Part shown: piece by piece, positions 29,113-37,620 of the stretch
How positions within the stretch are numbered: position 1 is the stretch's first letter
Layout: each line of letters opens with the position of its first letter
Virus record (IMG/VR): IMGVR_UViG_3300037493_003812
Location: 1 to 56,550 of that record
Origin: a virus
DNA: 56,550 nucleotides
Reading direction: 5' to 3' (one strand)
The notes under the pieces: model-generated
Databases searched by the model: none
Seen by the model: only the letters and a program-made list of their open reading frames with translations
What the model was told of the DNA's origin: nothing
Made by a program: the position numbers and the translations under genes

Positions 29113-29862
29113 CTAGGAGCGGCGTGCGAGGTCTGCGAGGCGTCGGCGGCGGAGAGCTTCTTGAAAGCTTCTGGTTCCAGCGACGTTAGAGAACGCTGGA
29201 CGCTCTGGGGGTGGTGGGGCGCCTTGTCTAGTTCTTCTGGCAGAATTTGCCTCGCCTGGGTTACTGCCCATTGCTACTGTGGAGTTAGACGGAACACCTG
29301 ACTTAAGTAAACCATCAGCTGTAGAGGCTGCATCAGCGAGATCTTGAATAAGTTTTTTCGCTGTCTTAAATGAAGACGTAACTGCATTAGCAATTTGTGT
29401 AACTACCTCAGAGCCGTGCGTCTCGTCAGCTTCTACGTTTTCTGTAACATCTTTGAAAGCTTCAAACATATTAATTAAGCTGGTAACATAGCCATCTAAT
29501 GCGGCTTCCATTGCTCCAATATCTGATAATTTGATATTGATTAATGTTTTATATTGACCGTCAACTTTTGATTTAAAAGACTTGAGCTTTTGTAAAGCTG
29601 AGCCAGCTTGAAGATTCTGTGCTGTGGCACCCCCATATTGCTCATGCTCTGGAGCGAAGGTGCTTAGGGAAGCAGTATCGGCGGCTTGTGCCTTTATACC
29701 TTGTCCTAAAGAGCGCCCGAAGTCTTTAACTTTATCAAAGAAGCCTTCATTGAGAACAAGCTTATGATAGGTGTTAACTTTCTCAGTGAAAAGATGATGT
29801 GCGCCTATATAAGCTTGACGACGGGCTTCTTGTAAAATTCTTTTTTGTTGTCTGATAGTCAT
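29113..29862 (-). CDS. Putative head/internal virion protein, 249 aa
   Basis: MTIRQQKRILQEARRQAYIG, then VLNEGFFDKVKDFGRSLGQG, a helical Ala/Lys-rich middle and a Pro/Arg-rich end (APPPPERP). LNE/G resembles prohead protease sites of T4-like phages (hydrophobic-x-Glu/), which suggests a processed capsid-internal protein; this is inference. AGGAG SD. Divergent from the peptidase gene at 29944. Confidence 0.55.
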   Translation of the reverse strand: MTIRQQKRILQEARRQAYIGAHHLFTEKVNTYHKLVLNEGFFDKVKDFGRSLGQGIKAQAADTASLSTFAPEHEQYGGATAQNLQAGSALQKLKSFKSKVDGQYKTLINIKLSDIGAMEAALDGYVTSLINMFEAFKDVTENVEADETHGSEVVTQIANAVTSSFKTAKKLIQDLADAASTADGLLKSGVPSNSTVAMGSNPGEANSARRTRQGAPPPPERPAFSNVAGTRSFQEALRRRRLADLARRS

Positions 29863-29943
29863 AAATTCTCCTAATGGGATTAATTAGTGTGCCGATCTTG
29901 AATATTCACATTTAGTGTTTCAAATAATTCATGACGCATAATT

Positions 29944-30606
29944 ATGTGTATGCATTCTAATTTAGATAAATTACTGGAAGAACTTCTTGAAGAGGAGGAT
30001 GGACTAGAAGAACAAGTGGCTTTAGCCGGCGGAGGAGTCGGAGCTACATCAACTGGTCTTGGTTTCAATACAGATGAGTTTAGTCCCCCATCGAAACATC
30101 GCCGACTCAACGAACAAATTGCTATCACTATAGCGCCGGCGTCAAAAGTAAAACGCACACTAAAAGTAGTCTGCGATAAAGAACTTAATCCAACCTCATT
30201 GCAAACAGTCGTTGACTTCATTAAGTTCTCAAATGGCGTGCTTAAGATAGAAACTCTTCCAGTGATACATCTTCACACTATTAAGAAACCAGATATGACC
30301 ACTGGCGCCTATGATAGAAATACAAATCATATTCATGCTTTAGTAGGTAAACGTCTAATTGTTGACGTTCTAAGAACTTTAGCACATGAGCTAACTCATC
30401 GAAGACAAGACGAGACTGGTTCCTTGGATGCGCAGTTAGCTAATGCTGACCATATGGATGAAATGGGAGATATCAATACCGGTTATGAGAATGAAGCTTA
30501 TACTTTAGCCGGCAATCTTGTGAAAATCTTCTGTCGTAAATATCCAAATGACAAAAGAATCTCCAAAGAACAACTCTATCAATTACAAGAAAATAAGAAA
30601 TTTTAA
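29944..30606 (+). CDS. HExxH metallopeptidase, 220 aa
   Basis: LRTLAHELTHRRQDETGSLD holds the HExxH zinc site (about residues 144-148), and YENEAYTLAGNLV supplies the downstream Glu typical of gluzincins. The first 60 residues are low-complexity acidic (LEELLEEEDGLEEQ) and may be a targeting or cleaved region. Similar single-domain peptidases occur near phage structural genes. An ATG at 29950 is an alternative start. Confidence 0.8.
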   Translation: MCMHSNLDKLLEELLEEEDGLEEQVALAGGGVGATSTGLGFNTDEFSPPSKHRRLNEQIAITIAPASKVKRTLKVVCDKELNPTSLQTVVDFIKFSNGVLKIETLPVIHLHTIKKPDMTTGAYDRNTNHIHALVGKRLIVDVLRTLAHELTHRRQDETGSLDAQLANADHMDEMGDINTGYENEAYTLAGNLVKIFCRKYPNDKRISKEQLYQLQENKKF

Positions 30607-30654
30607 ATTATCGAAATATTTTGTCCGGTGACGATATATTTATTGAGTGAGCAA

Positions 30655-30680
30655 ATCTACTCACACTCACTATAGAAAAG
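30655..30680 (+). promoter_or_regulatory. Possible promoter or leader of 30692 gene
   Basis: ACTCACTATAGAAAAGG lies just before the gene; its ACTCACTATAG equals the T7 promoter core from -10 to +1, but the -12/-11 specificity bases differ. A GTGAG/CTCAC hairpin overlaps it. Probably chance, though this is the best candidate signal upstream of this gene. Confidence 0.3.
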
Positions 30681-30691
30681 GATGAATCATT

Positions 30692-31108
30692 ATGGGAATT
30701 AGAAACAAAGTAGTTAAAGATGGTTTTATTGAATCAGGCGTCGATGGAGATACAGGCCTTTTTGGCTTTGAACAGCAATTAATTATTCGCAACGTGCCCG
30801 CAACTCCGCAGGCAATTACCACTGGGCTTACAGTGCTCTCTGGTGCATTAGTAACAGCATCACTTCCAACTATTTCAACTACCGTTCATGCTGATGGAAC
30901 AATTGCTAACGGACTCGTTTGCACAGTTCTACTTGGCTCAGCAGACACATTCTTACTTTCTGCCAGCGTGCCAATCAATGGTAACTCATGGACAAAAAAC
31001 ACCGTCGGAGCATCTTCTTCATACAAGATTCTCACTTGCGTCGGCGTTACCGGGCAAGATGTTGCGGCTCCAATCCAATGGTTCGTGACCTCAGGTAGCG
31101 TAGTCTGA
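30692..31108 (+). CDS. Putative virion decoration protein, 138 aa
   Basis: MGIRNKVVKDGFIESGVDGD followed by Ala/Thr/Ser/Val-rich beta strands (TLLSGALVTASLPTISTT-like pattern). The composition resembles small capsid or baseplate beta proteins. Strong AAAAGGA SD, and a monocistronic unit with its own terminator, as expected for a highly expressed structural protein. No direct family match. Confidence 0.6.
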   Translation: MGIRNKVVKDGFIESGVDGDTGLFGFEQQLIIRNVPATPQAITTGLTVLSGALVTASLPTISTTVHADGTIANGLVCTVLLGSADTFLLSASVPINGNSWTKNTVGASSSYKILTCVGVTGQDVAAPIQWFVTSGSVV

Positions 31109-31148
31109 TTAGTATCTTAATCTAGATTTGCTAGACACTAAATAGAAA

Positions 31149-31177
31149 AGGGAGCCAAAGCAATTTGGCTCCCTTTC
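31149..31177 (+). terminator. Terminator after 30692-31108
   Basis: GGGAGCCAAA-loop-TTTGGCTCCC then TTT. Confidence 0.9.
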
Positions 31178-31206
31178 CTTTTGCTAGACGACTTCCGTCT
31201 TATCTG

Positions 31207-31854
31207 CTACAAAAGCTTTTTGCCGTCGGCTAGACGGAATTCATGCTTAAGAGAAATGTCCACATTGAATGATGGAATTCCAACGTGATTAACAAGATTG
31301 TGCTTAGCACACTCGGCTGAGTCTAGAAACCAATCGGCATGCTTCTTCTGGTGCACCAGGTCGAGGAAATACTCTTCTGATTTCCCACAGTTCTTTGCCA
31401 TCATACGGAAGATGATTTCGTTTAGACGATCCGTTTCAGCGGCATTTGACTTAATCTCTTCATTTTTGCCCCAGCCCATACTGGATACTTCATGAATCAT
31501 TACAGTCGAAGATGGAGCCGCAAAACGATAGCCTTCTGTGCCACATGTTAGAAGAACAGCTCCACATGACATTGCCTTACCTTCTACAATTGTAGCCAGC
31601 TTGACTTTACAAGCCTTCATCATATCCACAATGCTAAGAAGCGAATAGACTTCGCCGCCATATGAGTCAATGACAATTGGCAGAATTTCTTGCTTAGACT
31701 TGAGACAATGGTCTTCTGCCGCTTCTAGCTCTTCACAGAACTTATTGGCACTCTCCTCATTGAAAGCTCCAGTGAACTTGATATAAGTGGGAAGATAACA
31801 GGTGCTATCAATCTCGTCCTTAAATCGCTCATCAACATTAACGGTATATCTCAT
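31207..31854 (-). CDS. clpP: ClpP-like serine protease, 215 aa
   Basis: IDSYGGEVYSLLSIVDMM, nucleophile GKAMSCGAVLL (Ser96) and catalytic His TVMIHEVSS (His121) follow ClpP order; an Asp near 177 completes a triad. ClpP forms barrel proteases that need an AAA+ unfoldase. Phage copies act either in prohead processing (capsid-maturation clans) or in regulated proteolysis. The spacing fits ClpP proper. AAGGAAG SD. Confidence 0.9.
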   Translation of the reverse strand: MRYTVNVDERFKDEIDSTCYLPTYIKFTGAFNEESANKFCEELEAAEDHCLKSKQEILPIVIDSYGGEVYSLLSIVDMMKACKVKLATIVEGKAMSCGAVLLTCGTEGYRFAAPSSTVMIHEVSSMGWGKNEEIKSNAAETDRLNEIIFRMMAKNCGKSEEYFLDLVHQKKHADWFLDSAECAKHNLVNHVGIPSFNVDISLKHEFRLADGKKLL

Positions 31855-31878
31855 ATTCTTTTCTTCCTTATTGCTTTG

Positions 31879-32451
31879 TTATTGGATACGAACTAGTTCT
31901 TTGAACTTGTGTAATACTGAAAGTGTTAAGTCTACGTCACCTTTGGCTGTATGCAGCTTTTCATCTGCAATAGGGATACCGAGTGATTTAGCGATATCGC
32001 TTAGACTATAGTTTTTGAGATTTGGAAGAACGCCGGCTAAAAATAGAAACTTTGCTATCGATGCTGTATCAATATGACGCCGGTCAAAATACATATCCCA
32101 TTCCGGCATAATATGCGTTTTCATAAACTTTACGTCAAATCGAACATTATGTCCAATTGGAGTAATCTTCTCTTTACTCGCTCCAAAATTCCATTTACAA
32201 ATAGCATTCTTAAATCCCAGCTTAACTTCATCAATAGGCGTCGCCGTCCTATCATGTTCCACTAGATTGATTTTATTGACTTCCAGTGCTTTGGCTTCTA
32301 TGATATAGACACCCATAGGGGCTTTAACAGAATAACTTATCTCATCGACAATCTTGAGTTCTTCGTTCAGTTTATAACCAAAGACGGTCAACAGACTTGA
32401 CTCTTTCTTTAAGCCACCAGTTTCAGTATCGAACAGGAAGTAATTCGTCAT
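31879..32451 (-). CDS. DnaQ-like 3'-5' exonuclease, 190 aa
   Basis: Exo I FLFDTETGGL (4-13), Exo II HNVRFDVKFMKTH (about 101-113) and Exo III HTAKGDVDLTLSVL (about 168-181). Second such nuclease in the window and not closely similar to the one at 26773. TATATT lies 6 nt before the ATG, as in the leaderless genes, although its -35 is poor. Confidence 0.9.
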   Translation of the reverse strand: MTNYFLFDTETGGLKKESSLLTVFGYKLNEELKIVDEISYSVKAPMGVYIIEAKALEVNKINLVEHDRTATPIDEVKLGFKNAICKWNFGASKEKITPIGHNVRFDVKFMKTHIMPEWDMYFDRRHIDTASIAKFLFLAGVLPNLKNYSLSDIAKSLGIPIADEKLHTAKGDVDLTLSVLHKFKELVRIQ

Positions 32452-32646
32452 TCTCTTAATATAACAGACCCGAATTAAAAGATAAACTGATTGAATTAAT
32501 AAATAAGGAATTATTAGTTTTGATGGTATAGTTATAAGTAGCTACACTAGAGATAGGAGGAGCAGGCAGCAAAAATATATTAAGAAGCATATTCTCTAAA
32601 TTGAGAAAAATGTTAGTCTATTATAATACAAATTAAGGAGAAATTT

Positions 32647-32943
32647 ATGAAAAATGAAACTTCGACTTCTGCAAAACAAATCAACAAAGTAGATGAGAGT
32701 ATTGAGAAATATGACCACTTCTGGCATCCTAGTCCTGGTATCACGAAAATTGATAGATTAGAGTGCTATATTTCTAAACACATATTGATGTGGATGATTG
32801 CAACCATAACAGGCGGTCTTGGAATCGGCTGGGCATTGGGTAGCTTCGCTGGATCAATGATAGGAGCATCAATCGGTTCTATTCTAGGCGGCGTCATCGG
32901 GACCGCTCACGCTAAACATAATTGTCCTAAAGAATTAAGATAA
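32647..32943 (+). CDS. Glycine-zipper membrane protein, 98 aa
   Basis: A polar N-terminus of about 45 residues, then ILMWMIATITGGLGIGWALG and SFAGSMIGASIGSILGGVIG: a hairpin of two glycine-zipper helices. AAGGAG SD. Could insert in the inner membrane (holin-like or superinfection-related); no evidence decides. Confidence 0.7.
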   Translation: MKNETSTSAKQINKVDESIEKYDHFWHPSPGITKIDRLECYISKHILMWMIATITGGLGIGWALGSFAGSMIGASIGSILGGVIGTAHAKHNCPKELR

Positions 32944-33090
32944 TTAATTTCTATCGTAAATCATCGTCACGCCGGCCATTATTCGGTCGGCGTTCTCGTT
33001 TCTAGATAATGTTGCGTGGAACGCTACCAATAGAAGGGAATAGAGAGCATGACTAGACTATTTATTTATAATAGACATAGGAGGCTGAAT

Positions 33091-33975
33091 ATGGTTAAAC
33101 GTGCATTAGTTCTTTCCGGAGGAGCGAGCCGTGGCGCCTATCAAGTCGGTGCTCTTAAAGCTCTAATAGAAACTGGACACACCTGGACCAGCATTCATGG
33201 CATCTCTGTGGGCTCTCTTAACGCAGCCTGGCTCACTTCTCATTCTGTGTGTAAAGACTATGATATTGCCGGCTTAATTCAACTTTGGTCAAATATCTCG
33301 CAATCCGAAGATATGATTAAACCTTGGAGCAATATCCGATTCTTCAATTACCTAATGTCAATCTGGAAAGGTTCTCTTAATTCTCATAAGAATCTTAAAG
33401 CAATCATCGAATGCAATATAAAAGCCGAATCCATTCATTCCAGTAATATCAAGTTAACCGTTGGATGTTGTTCGATGAACGATGGACATTATCTCGCCGT
33501 TGCCGGCAATAATCCTCATATTATTGACTTCGTTCTCGCCTCGTCTATGCTCCCAGTAGTCTTTAACCCCATAATCATCAAAAACGAGAAGTGGGTGGAC
33601 GGAGGCATTAGACACCAGATACCTATTGTTGAAGCTTTGGCAGAACGTCCCGCTGAGATTGATATCATTTTAACTCGTAATCCTATTGCCTCATATGACA
33701 TTAAGATTGAAGCTGATATGACTAAACTCCGCAGTGCTCCCAGGATGGCTTTAAGAGCGTCCGAGATAATGAACGACCAGATATATCAGGCGGACTTCAA
33801 CACAGCTTTAAGAGCCGCCAGGACAGTGCAGAACGTTAATTTCAGCCTCTATCTTCCTGAGGGAGTATCGAGCATAAAAGACAGTTTAGTTTTTAACCCG
33901 GCTCTCATTAAAGAGACAATTCAGTTGGGTTATGAAGAAACAATGAAGGTCCTAGCAAAAGCAAAAGGCCAATGA
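33091..33975 (+). CDS. Patatin-like phospholipase, 294 aa
   Basis: Oxyanion loop LSGGASRGAYQVGAL (8-22), nucleophile elbow GISVGSLNAA (Ser39) and catalytic Asp in WVDGGIRH (about residue 170) form the Ser-Asp dyad of the patatin/RssA family. Complete length. The ATG at 33091 follows GGAGG; the longer frame from 33049 lacks an SD. It may hydrolyse membrane phospholipids during lysis or act on host lipids. Confidence 0.9.
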   Translation: MVKRALVLSGGASRGAYQVGALKALIETGHTWTSIHGISVGSLNAAWLTSHSVCKDYDIAGLIQLWSNISQSEDMIKPWSNIRFFNYLMSIWKGSLNSHKNLKAIIECNIKAESIHSSNIKLTVGCCSMNDGHYLAVAGNNPHIIDFVLASSMLPVVFNPIIIKNEKWVDGGIRHQIPIVEALAERPAEIDIILTRNPIASYDIKIEADMTKLRSAPRMALRASEIMNDQIYQADFNTALRAARTVQNVNFSLYLPEGVSSIKDSLVFNPALIKETIQLGYEETMKVLAKAKGQ

Positions 33976-33992
33976 CTTTCGCCATTGACCTC
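33966..33992 (+). terminator. Possible terminator between convergent genes
   Basis: GGCCAATGA-loop-CATTGACC hairpin; no strong T-run. Confidence 0.45.
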
Positions 33993-34016
33993 ATTACCGA
34001 CTTATTTGTTAATTGA

Positions 34017-34181
34017 TTAACCTTCTCGTTGAACTCTGTTAGGATGACGCTTTCCGCACTTGACGCAATATTGCTCATAGGTCTTATGACCGAACACACG
34101 CTCAAGGGTGTAGAAATCAATCGCCCAATTATGGCGACACACCAGTTCCTTCAACTTATCAAACATTTTCTTTAAATCCAT
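34017..34181 (-). CDS. Small zinc-finger protein, 54 aa
   Basis: MDLKKMFDKLKELVCRHNWA, then EQYCVKCGKRHPNRV. CRH...CVKCGK resembles a short phage zinc-ribbon family. An ATG at 34166 overlapping the upstream stop is an alternative start. Confidence 0.65.
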   Translation of the reverse strand: MDLKKMFDKLKELVCRHNWAIDFYTLERVFGHKTYEQYCVKCGKRHPNRVQREG

Positions 34182-34455
34182 TTGCAGGGTACCTAATCAA
34201 ATAGGGACTATAAACAGTTACTAGTTCGTCATCTACCAATACAACAGTGCGCCAATCATAGCCATTATTTCGCCGCTCTTCCGGGCTGCCCCATATCGGT
34301 GCTTCCTTTATAAGGAGCAACGGTTGGTCCCAGGCGATATCCCGCTGGTTCTGAACGATAAACGCCCCAGCGGCGTACCCCCACGGAATAGTCGCCAAAT
34401 CCCCTGGCGGGCCGTGCTTTGCCAAACAAACTAGATCACCAGGTTTAAAGCTCAT
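34159..34455 (-). CDS. Family A mini-protein, 98 aa
   Basis: MSFKPGDLVCLAKHGPPG start; C-terminal strand WRTVVLVDDELVTVYSPYLI. A GTG at 34479 overlapping the upstream TGA would add eight residues. Confidence 0.8.
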   Translation of the reverse strand: MSFKPGDLVCLAKHGPPGDLATIPWGYAAGAFIVQNQRDIAWDQPLLLIKEAPIWGSPEERRNNGYDWRTVVLVDDELVTVYSPYLIRYPANGFKENV

Positions 34456-34479
34456 TTTGTATTTCCCAGGCTTAATCAC

Positions 34480-35646
34480 TCACCGGAACCGAAGATAATT
34501 GGCCTTCGTACGACCGACCCAAGGCTGAAAAGGCTGCGCCGCACCACGGTACCCAGACTTACTCGCTCCATACAGTCCCGGCGGCGTAAGCTCACGGGCA
34601 CGATCCAGGTCCTTCTCAGGCGTCACTACCCGAGGCGTACCAAAGATTTCCTGCTCCTCAATGACTTCAATCAGGCGGGGAAGATGGGCGAGAAGAAAAC
34701 TCCACTCCTTAGTTGCCGGATTATACGACCGCTCCTTTGGAGCACACACGCCCTTAAGCGCTGCCATAAAGCCAAACATGTTAGCGCCCTTAACCCAATT
34801 GAAACGCAACACGGCGTCCTCAGAGCGAAGCGTAATAACTGCACCGCTGGTGTTCGGCTTAGGCTGCACGAGCGTTCCATCGGCCCTTACAGTGAAGCTG
34901 GCGGTATAGACAGGCGCAGGCTGGGCGAGCTTCCAGGCGGTTGCTTCGGCCGTGATAGTCGCAATATCTCCCTCATACATCGGCCAATGGACCTGGACTG
35001 CATCCAGAAACGCAGTCATGCTCGCCACTGGCGCAGAGTAGGGACTACGGTCGCCACGGAACTTCGGCGTCGTGATACCGGCAATCTTCTTCATCGTCTG
35101 CCAACCGGACGTGTTTCCAAGGCCGGTCATATAGACTCGACCATTCTCAAACCAAATCTTACTGGCGGACGTAGAAGCCTGACCAGAGATAACGCCAGCG
35201 AGACCAACATAGCCCAGCGCTCGAATAACCTGCACCATTGCCGACTTCACCTCGACATAATTTCCACCCTTTACGGAGCGGGGATGATCGAAGGAGCAAA
35301 GAAAATCACACGCACGGATAACTTCACGAAGGTCATTACCGGCCCGAGCCATCACGGTCATATCATCGCAGGAATTTGCGGCACGTTCGGAACACTTCAA
35401 GAGGCTCTTATAAGCCTTATGCCAAACATCGATGGTCTCAGGAATGAGCATATCATCGGTAATTGACATGGCGAAAATCAGAGCGGCCGAATAGTTCGCT
35501 GGGAGATTTTTTGCCATAAGGTGCGAATCCTTCTTACGGCAAATCGGTCCGACGCCCACTTCCCTAGAAATTGGATCCGTTAGAGCGTCATTACAACGTG
35601 AGCAATGGCGGTGGGTATTGTCGGTGGCGAGCTTACGTCGAGTCAT
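34480..35646 (-). CDS. DUF6011-like zinc protein, 388 aa
   Basis: The N-terminus CSRCNDALTDPISREVGVGP then C resembles DUF6011-type zinc sites. Residues 40-200 are helical. FVWKG-type residues followed by ERSYNPATKEWSFLLAHL near 300-325 recall HARP-like domains of DNA-annealing helicases. No nuclease or helicase motor is present. Possibly a nucleic-acid-binding protein. GAGGAACACAG precedes the ATG. Confidence 0.65.
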   Translation of the reverse strand: MTRRKLATDNTHRHCSRCNDALTDPISREVGVGPICRKKDSHLMAKNLPANYSAALIFAMSITDDMLIPETIDVWHKAYKSLLKCSERAANSCDDMTVMARAGNDLREVIRACDFLCSFDHPRSVKGGNYVEVKSAMVQVIRALGYVGLAGVISGQASTSASKIWFENGRVYMTGLGNTSGWQTMKKIAGITTPKFRGDRSPYSAPVASMTAFLDAVQVHWPMYEGDIATITAEATAWKLAQPAPVYTASFTVRADGTLVQPKPNTSGAVITLRSEDAVLRFNWVKGANMFGFMAALKGVCAPKERSYNPATKEWSFLLAHLPRLIEVIEEQEIFGTPRVVTPEKDLDRARELTPPGLYGASKSGYRGAAQPFQPWVGRTKANYLRFR

Positions 35647-35671
35647 CTGTGTTCCTCTTCTTTCTACTTAC

Positions 35672-35700
35672 AGAATATCAAAATTATGCCGGATTTTAAA
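35672..35700 (-). promoter_or_regulatory. Promoter for 34480-35646
   Basis: -35 TTTAAA, 17-nt spacer, -10 TATTCT (weak); leader of about 25 nt. Confidence 0.65.
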
Positions 35701-35738
35701 GTAATTAGAAAATATATTTTTACCGACCTCCCAACAGC

Positions 35739-35763
35739 AAAAACCCCAGATTTCTCCGGGGTC
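35739..35763 (-). terminator. Terminator after 35766-35891
   Basis: ACCCC-loop-GGGGT followed by T-run on the minus strand. Confidence 0.8.
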
Positions 35764-35765
35764 TG

Positions 35766-35891
35766 CTACGTTCTGCTAATTTCGCTCTTTACTGGATAAC
35801 ACCCACACGGATCGGCGTGTCCTGGTCTCACTGCTTTTCCGCAGTCAGCGCATCGCCAGGGAAGCTGGTCATTAGCAACCACTCCTCCCAT
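35766..35891 (-). CDS. Small zinc-ribbon protein, 41 aa
   Basis: MGGVVANDQLPWRCADCGKA, then HADPCGCYPV. CxxC...CxC suggests one zinc. GGAAG 6 nt upstream. Same transcript as the two acidic paralogues to its right. Confidence 0.6.
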   Translation of the reverse strand: MGGVVANDQLPWRCADCGKAVRPGHADPCGCYPVKSEISRT

Positions 35892-35935
35892 ATAAATCTT
35901 CCAGTCTAGACTTCGTGAATAGTTCCAGGAAAACT

Positions 35936-36145
35936 TCACTTTCCTTCTCGCTTCGCCTTCGCCAGTTCTCGGAGAAAAGACATAGCGAGCCTATATCCAT
36001 CAGATAGACCCTGACCATGATCATTACCCTCGGTCGCCCCATACGGGTCGGCATCCTTATCGGCTTCCCATTGAGCCTCTAGGAGCGCTTCGGCCGCTTC
36101 AAGTTCGTCAGCTACACAGCCATCATATATTCGGTTCAGCGACAT
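35936..36145 (-). CDS. Small acidic helical protein, 69 aa
   Basis: An acidic start (ADELEAAEALLEAQWEADKD) and a conserved end DGYRLAMSFLRELAKAKREG, matching the 36164 gene, so a duplicated pair. AGAAAG SD. Unknown function. Confidence 0.7.
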   Translation of the reverse strand: MSLNRIYDGCVADELEAAEALLEAQWEADKDADPYGATEGNDHGQGLSDGYRLAMSFLRELAKAKREGK

Positions 36146-36163
36146 TTCTGTAATTCTTTCTAT

Positions 36164-36403
36164 TTAAGCGGACCGACGTGCGGCAGCGAGGCCACGGATG
36201 AATTCGATGGCGAGGCCATACCCGGCTGCAATACCCGCATCATACGAATCATGCGAGATTGCGCCATCGAGCGTTCCACATTCACGCTCTGCCTTCTCTG
36301 TCAACTGGTCCGCAATCGAGTCAATGCCGGAGGCAAGGCTCTCATTGATGTTGCTCTTAAGAGCGTTGAGGTCTAGGAAACCATTCGTCATCGTCGTCTT
36401 CAT
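36164..36403 (-). CDS. Small acidic helical protein, 79 aa, leaderless
   Basis: MKTTMTNGFLDLNALKSNIN start; the end AAGYGLAIEFIRGLAAARRS parallels the 35936 gene. First gene of the unit. Unknown function. Confidence 0.75.
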   Translation of the reverse strand: MKTTMTNGFLDLNALKSNINESLASGIDSIADQLTEKAERECGTLDGAISHDSYDAGIAAGYGLAIEFIRGLAAARRSA

Positions 36404-36409
36404 ATATTC

Positions 36410-36438
36410 ATTATATCAAAAAGAAGTCCGATTTTAAA
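36410..36438 (-). promoter_or_regulatory. Leaderless promoter for 36164-36403
   Basis: -35 TTTAAA, 17-nt spacer, TATAAT; ATG 6 nt downstream. Confidence 0.85.
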
Positions 36439-36464
36439 GTAATTAGGGAACTTATTTCCTCGGG

Positions 36465-36725
36465 CTAAATTCTGCTGTAATTTCCATCAGTTACGACCTC
36501 TCGGAGATAGTAGGCATTTATGCTCACGATTCGCTCGTCAAGCAATATATGATATGGACCGTCCTCAGAGTTAGAAACACTACGCAAAATTAAAACAATT
36601 GAATGGGCGGGGATTTGTATCCACCCAGTGTCCTCCGCAATCGTTCGCAGGTCCCAGGCGCACGTCTTAACCAATTCTCCTGGATAATACGTATGGTCAA
36701 TCGTAGGTGACATTAAATTCTTCAT
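36465..36725 (-). CDS. Family A mini-protein, 86 aa
   Basis: The ATG at 36725 overlaps the previous stop (TAATG). N-terminus YYPGELVKTCAWD, middle SIVLILRSVS, C-terminus YHILLDERIVSINAYYL. Confidence 0.8.
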   Translation of the reverse strand: MKNLMSPTIDHTYYPGELVKTCAWDLRTIAEDTGWIQIPAHSIVLILRSVSNSEDGPYHILLDERIVSINAYYLREVVTDGNYSRI

Positions 36726-36981
36726 TAGACTGCCTTCAAGGAATTCTCTACTACCATTGCCAATTGGTCGCCAATCAAAACAACAGCACACCGAATGTTC
36801 GCATATTCGGCAGCACCTATATAGACCATCACAGGATTGTTTCCAGCTGGAACTTGAACATTGTTGTTTAGTTGCCAATTTCCATGGTCAAGACGAGCTC
36901 CTGGCATATATGCGCCCTCGCTCCTGCAACACGCGGGCACGACACGTCAAATCGATATAGATTTCCGATTTTAAGTTTCAT
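36725..36981 (-). pseudogene. Family A gene split by a -1 frameshift
   Basis: The ATG at 36981 gives MKLKIGNLYRFDVSCP, a perfect family start, but that frame soon stops. The rest (ARLDHGNWQLNNNVQVPAGN, then AVVLIGDQLAMVV) is in the -1 frame. A CCC run (36935-36937) lies at the junction; one more C gives RFDVSCPACCRSEG. Total length is one base short of a whole frame. Confidence 0.75.
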
Positions 36982-37327
36982 TGGCGTTTGCCGGCCCTTC
37001 ATACTTCTTAAACCAGATATCGTCAACCCAAACTTTGCGGTCATTCACAATTGCGTGATAAACTACGTGGTCTGCCAATCCATCCTTAAACGCAGGCTTC
37101 GCATATGCCACAACTATCAAAATAGTGTCGTGTTCGATATAGACAATATGGCGGTCGTCACTACTACACCGATCTGCCTTCGCCACACCAACAATGAGCG
37201 CCTCGTAATTATCCGACTCGTCCGGCTCTGCCAGACGAATCAAATCTCCAGGCTGGAACTTATATCCAGAGCGCTTATAGTCGATTCCATTTGGTCCAAA
37301 ATATGTAGATTGCCCTGGCTTAGGCAT
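36971..37327 (-). CDS. Family A mini-protein, 118 aa
   Basis: A 20-residue extension precedes YKFQPGDLIRLAEPDES. Middle TILIVVAYAK, C-terminus YHAIVNDRKVWVDDIW. Confidence 0.85.
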   Translation of the reverse strand: MPKPGQSTYFGPNGIDYKRSGYKFQPGDLIRLAEPDESDNYEALIVGVAKADRCSSDDRHIVYIEHDTILIVVAYAKPAFKDGLADHVVYHAIVNDRKVWVDDIWFKKYEGPANANET

Positions 37328-37330
37328 TGC

Positions 37331-37618
37331 TCACTCCTGCAAATTTAGCACGGCTTCTAGCACACGGATATCCTCGCTAGGCAGCCGCTTAAACATCTTG
37401 TCATTAACACTTCGAGCACGAAACTTACCAAGTTCCGGACGAAGCGCATAACCCACCTGGGACGTAGAAGACTCGCACCGCCTTCTCGCTCCTGCTCCAG
37501 CTAACACTTTACGCTGGACATTGTATTGAGCGCCAGGCCCATAGAAACGAATCAAGTAACCTTCGCTGTCAGTAACCCAGCCAATCCACTTATCCATCAG
37601 ATTCTTTTTAGTGCTCAT
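37331..37618 (-). CDS. Unknown basic protein, 95 aa
   Basis: MSTKKNLMDKWIGWVTDSEG, YLIRFYGPGAQYNVQRKV, then a basic loop and an acidic C-terminal helix (SEDIRVLEAVLNLQ). Not family A despite its position inside an A array. Confidence 0.65.
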   Translation of the reverse strand: MSTKKNLMDKWIGWVTDSEGYLIRFYGPGAQYNVQRKVLAGAGARRRCESSTSQVGYALRPELGKFRARSVNDKMFKRLPSEDIRVLEAVLNLQE

Positions 37619-37620
37619 TT

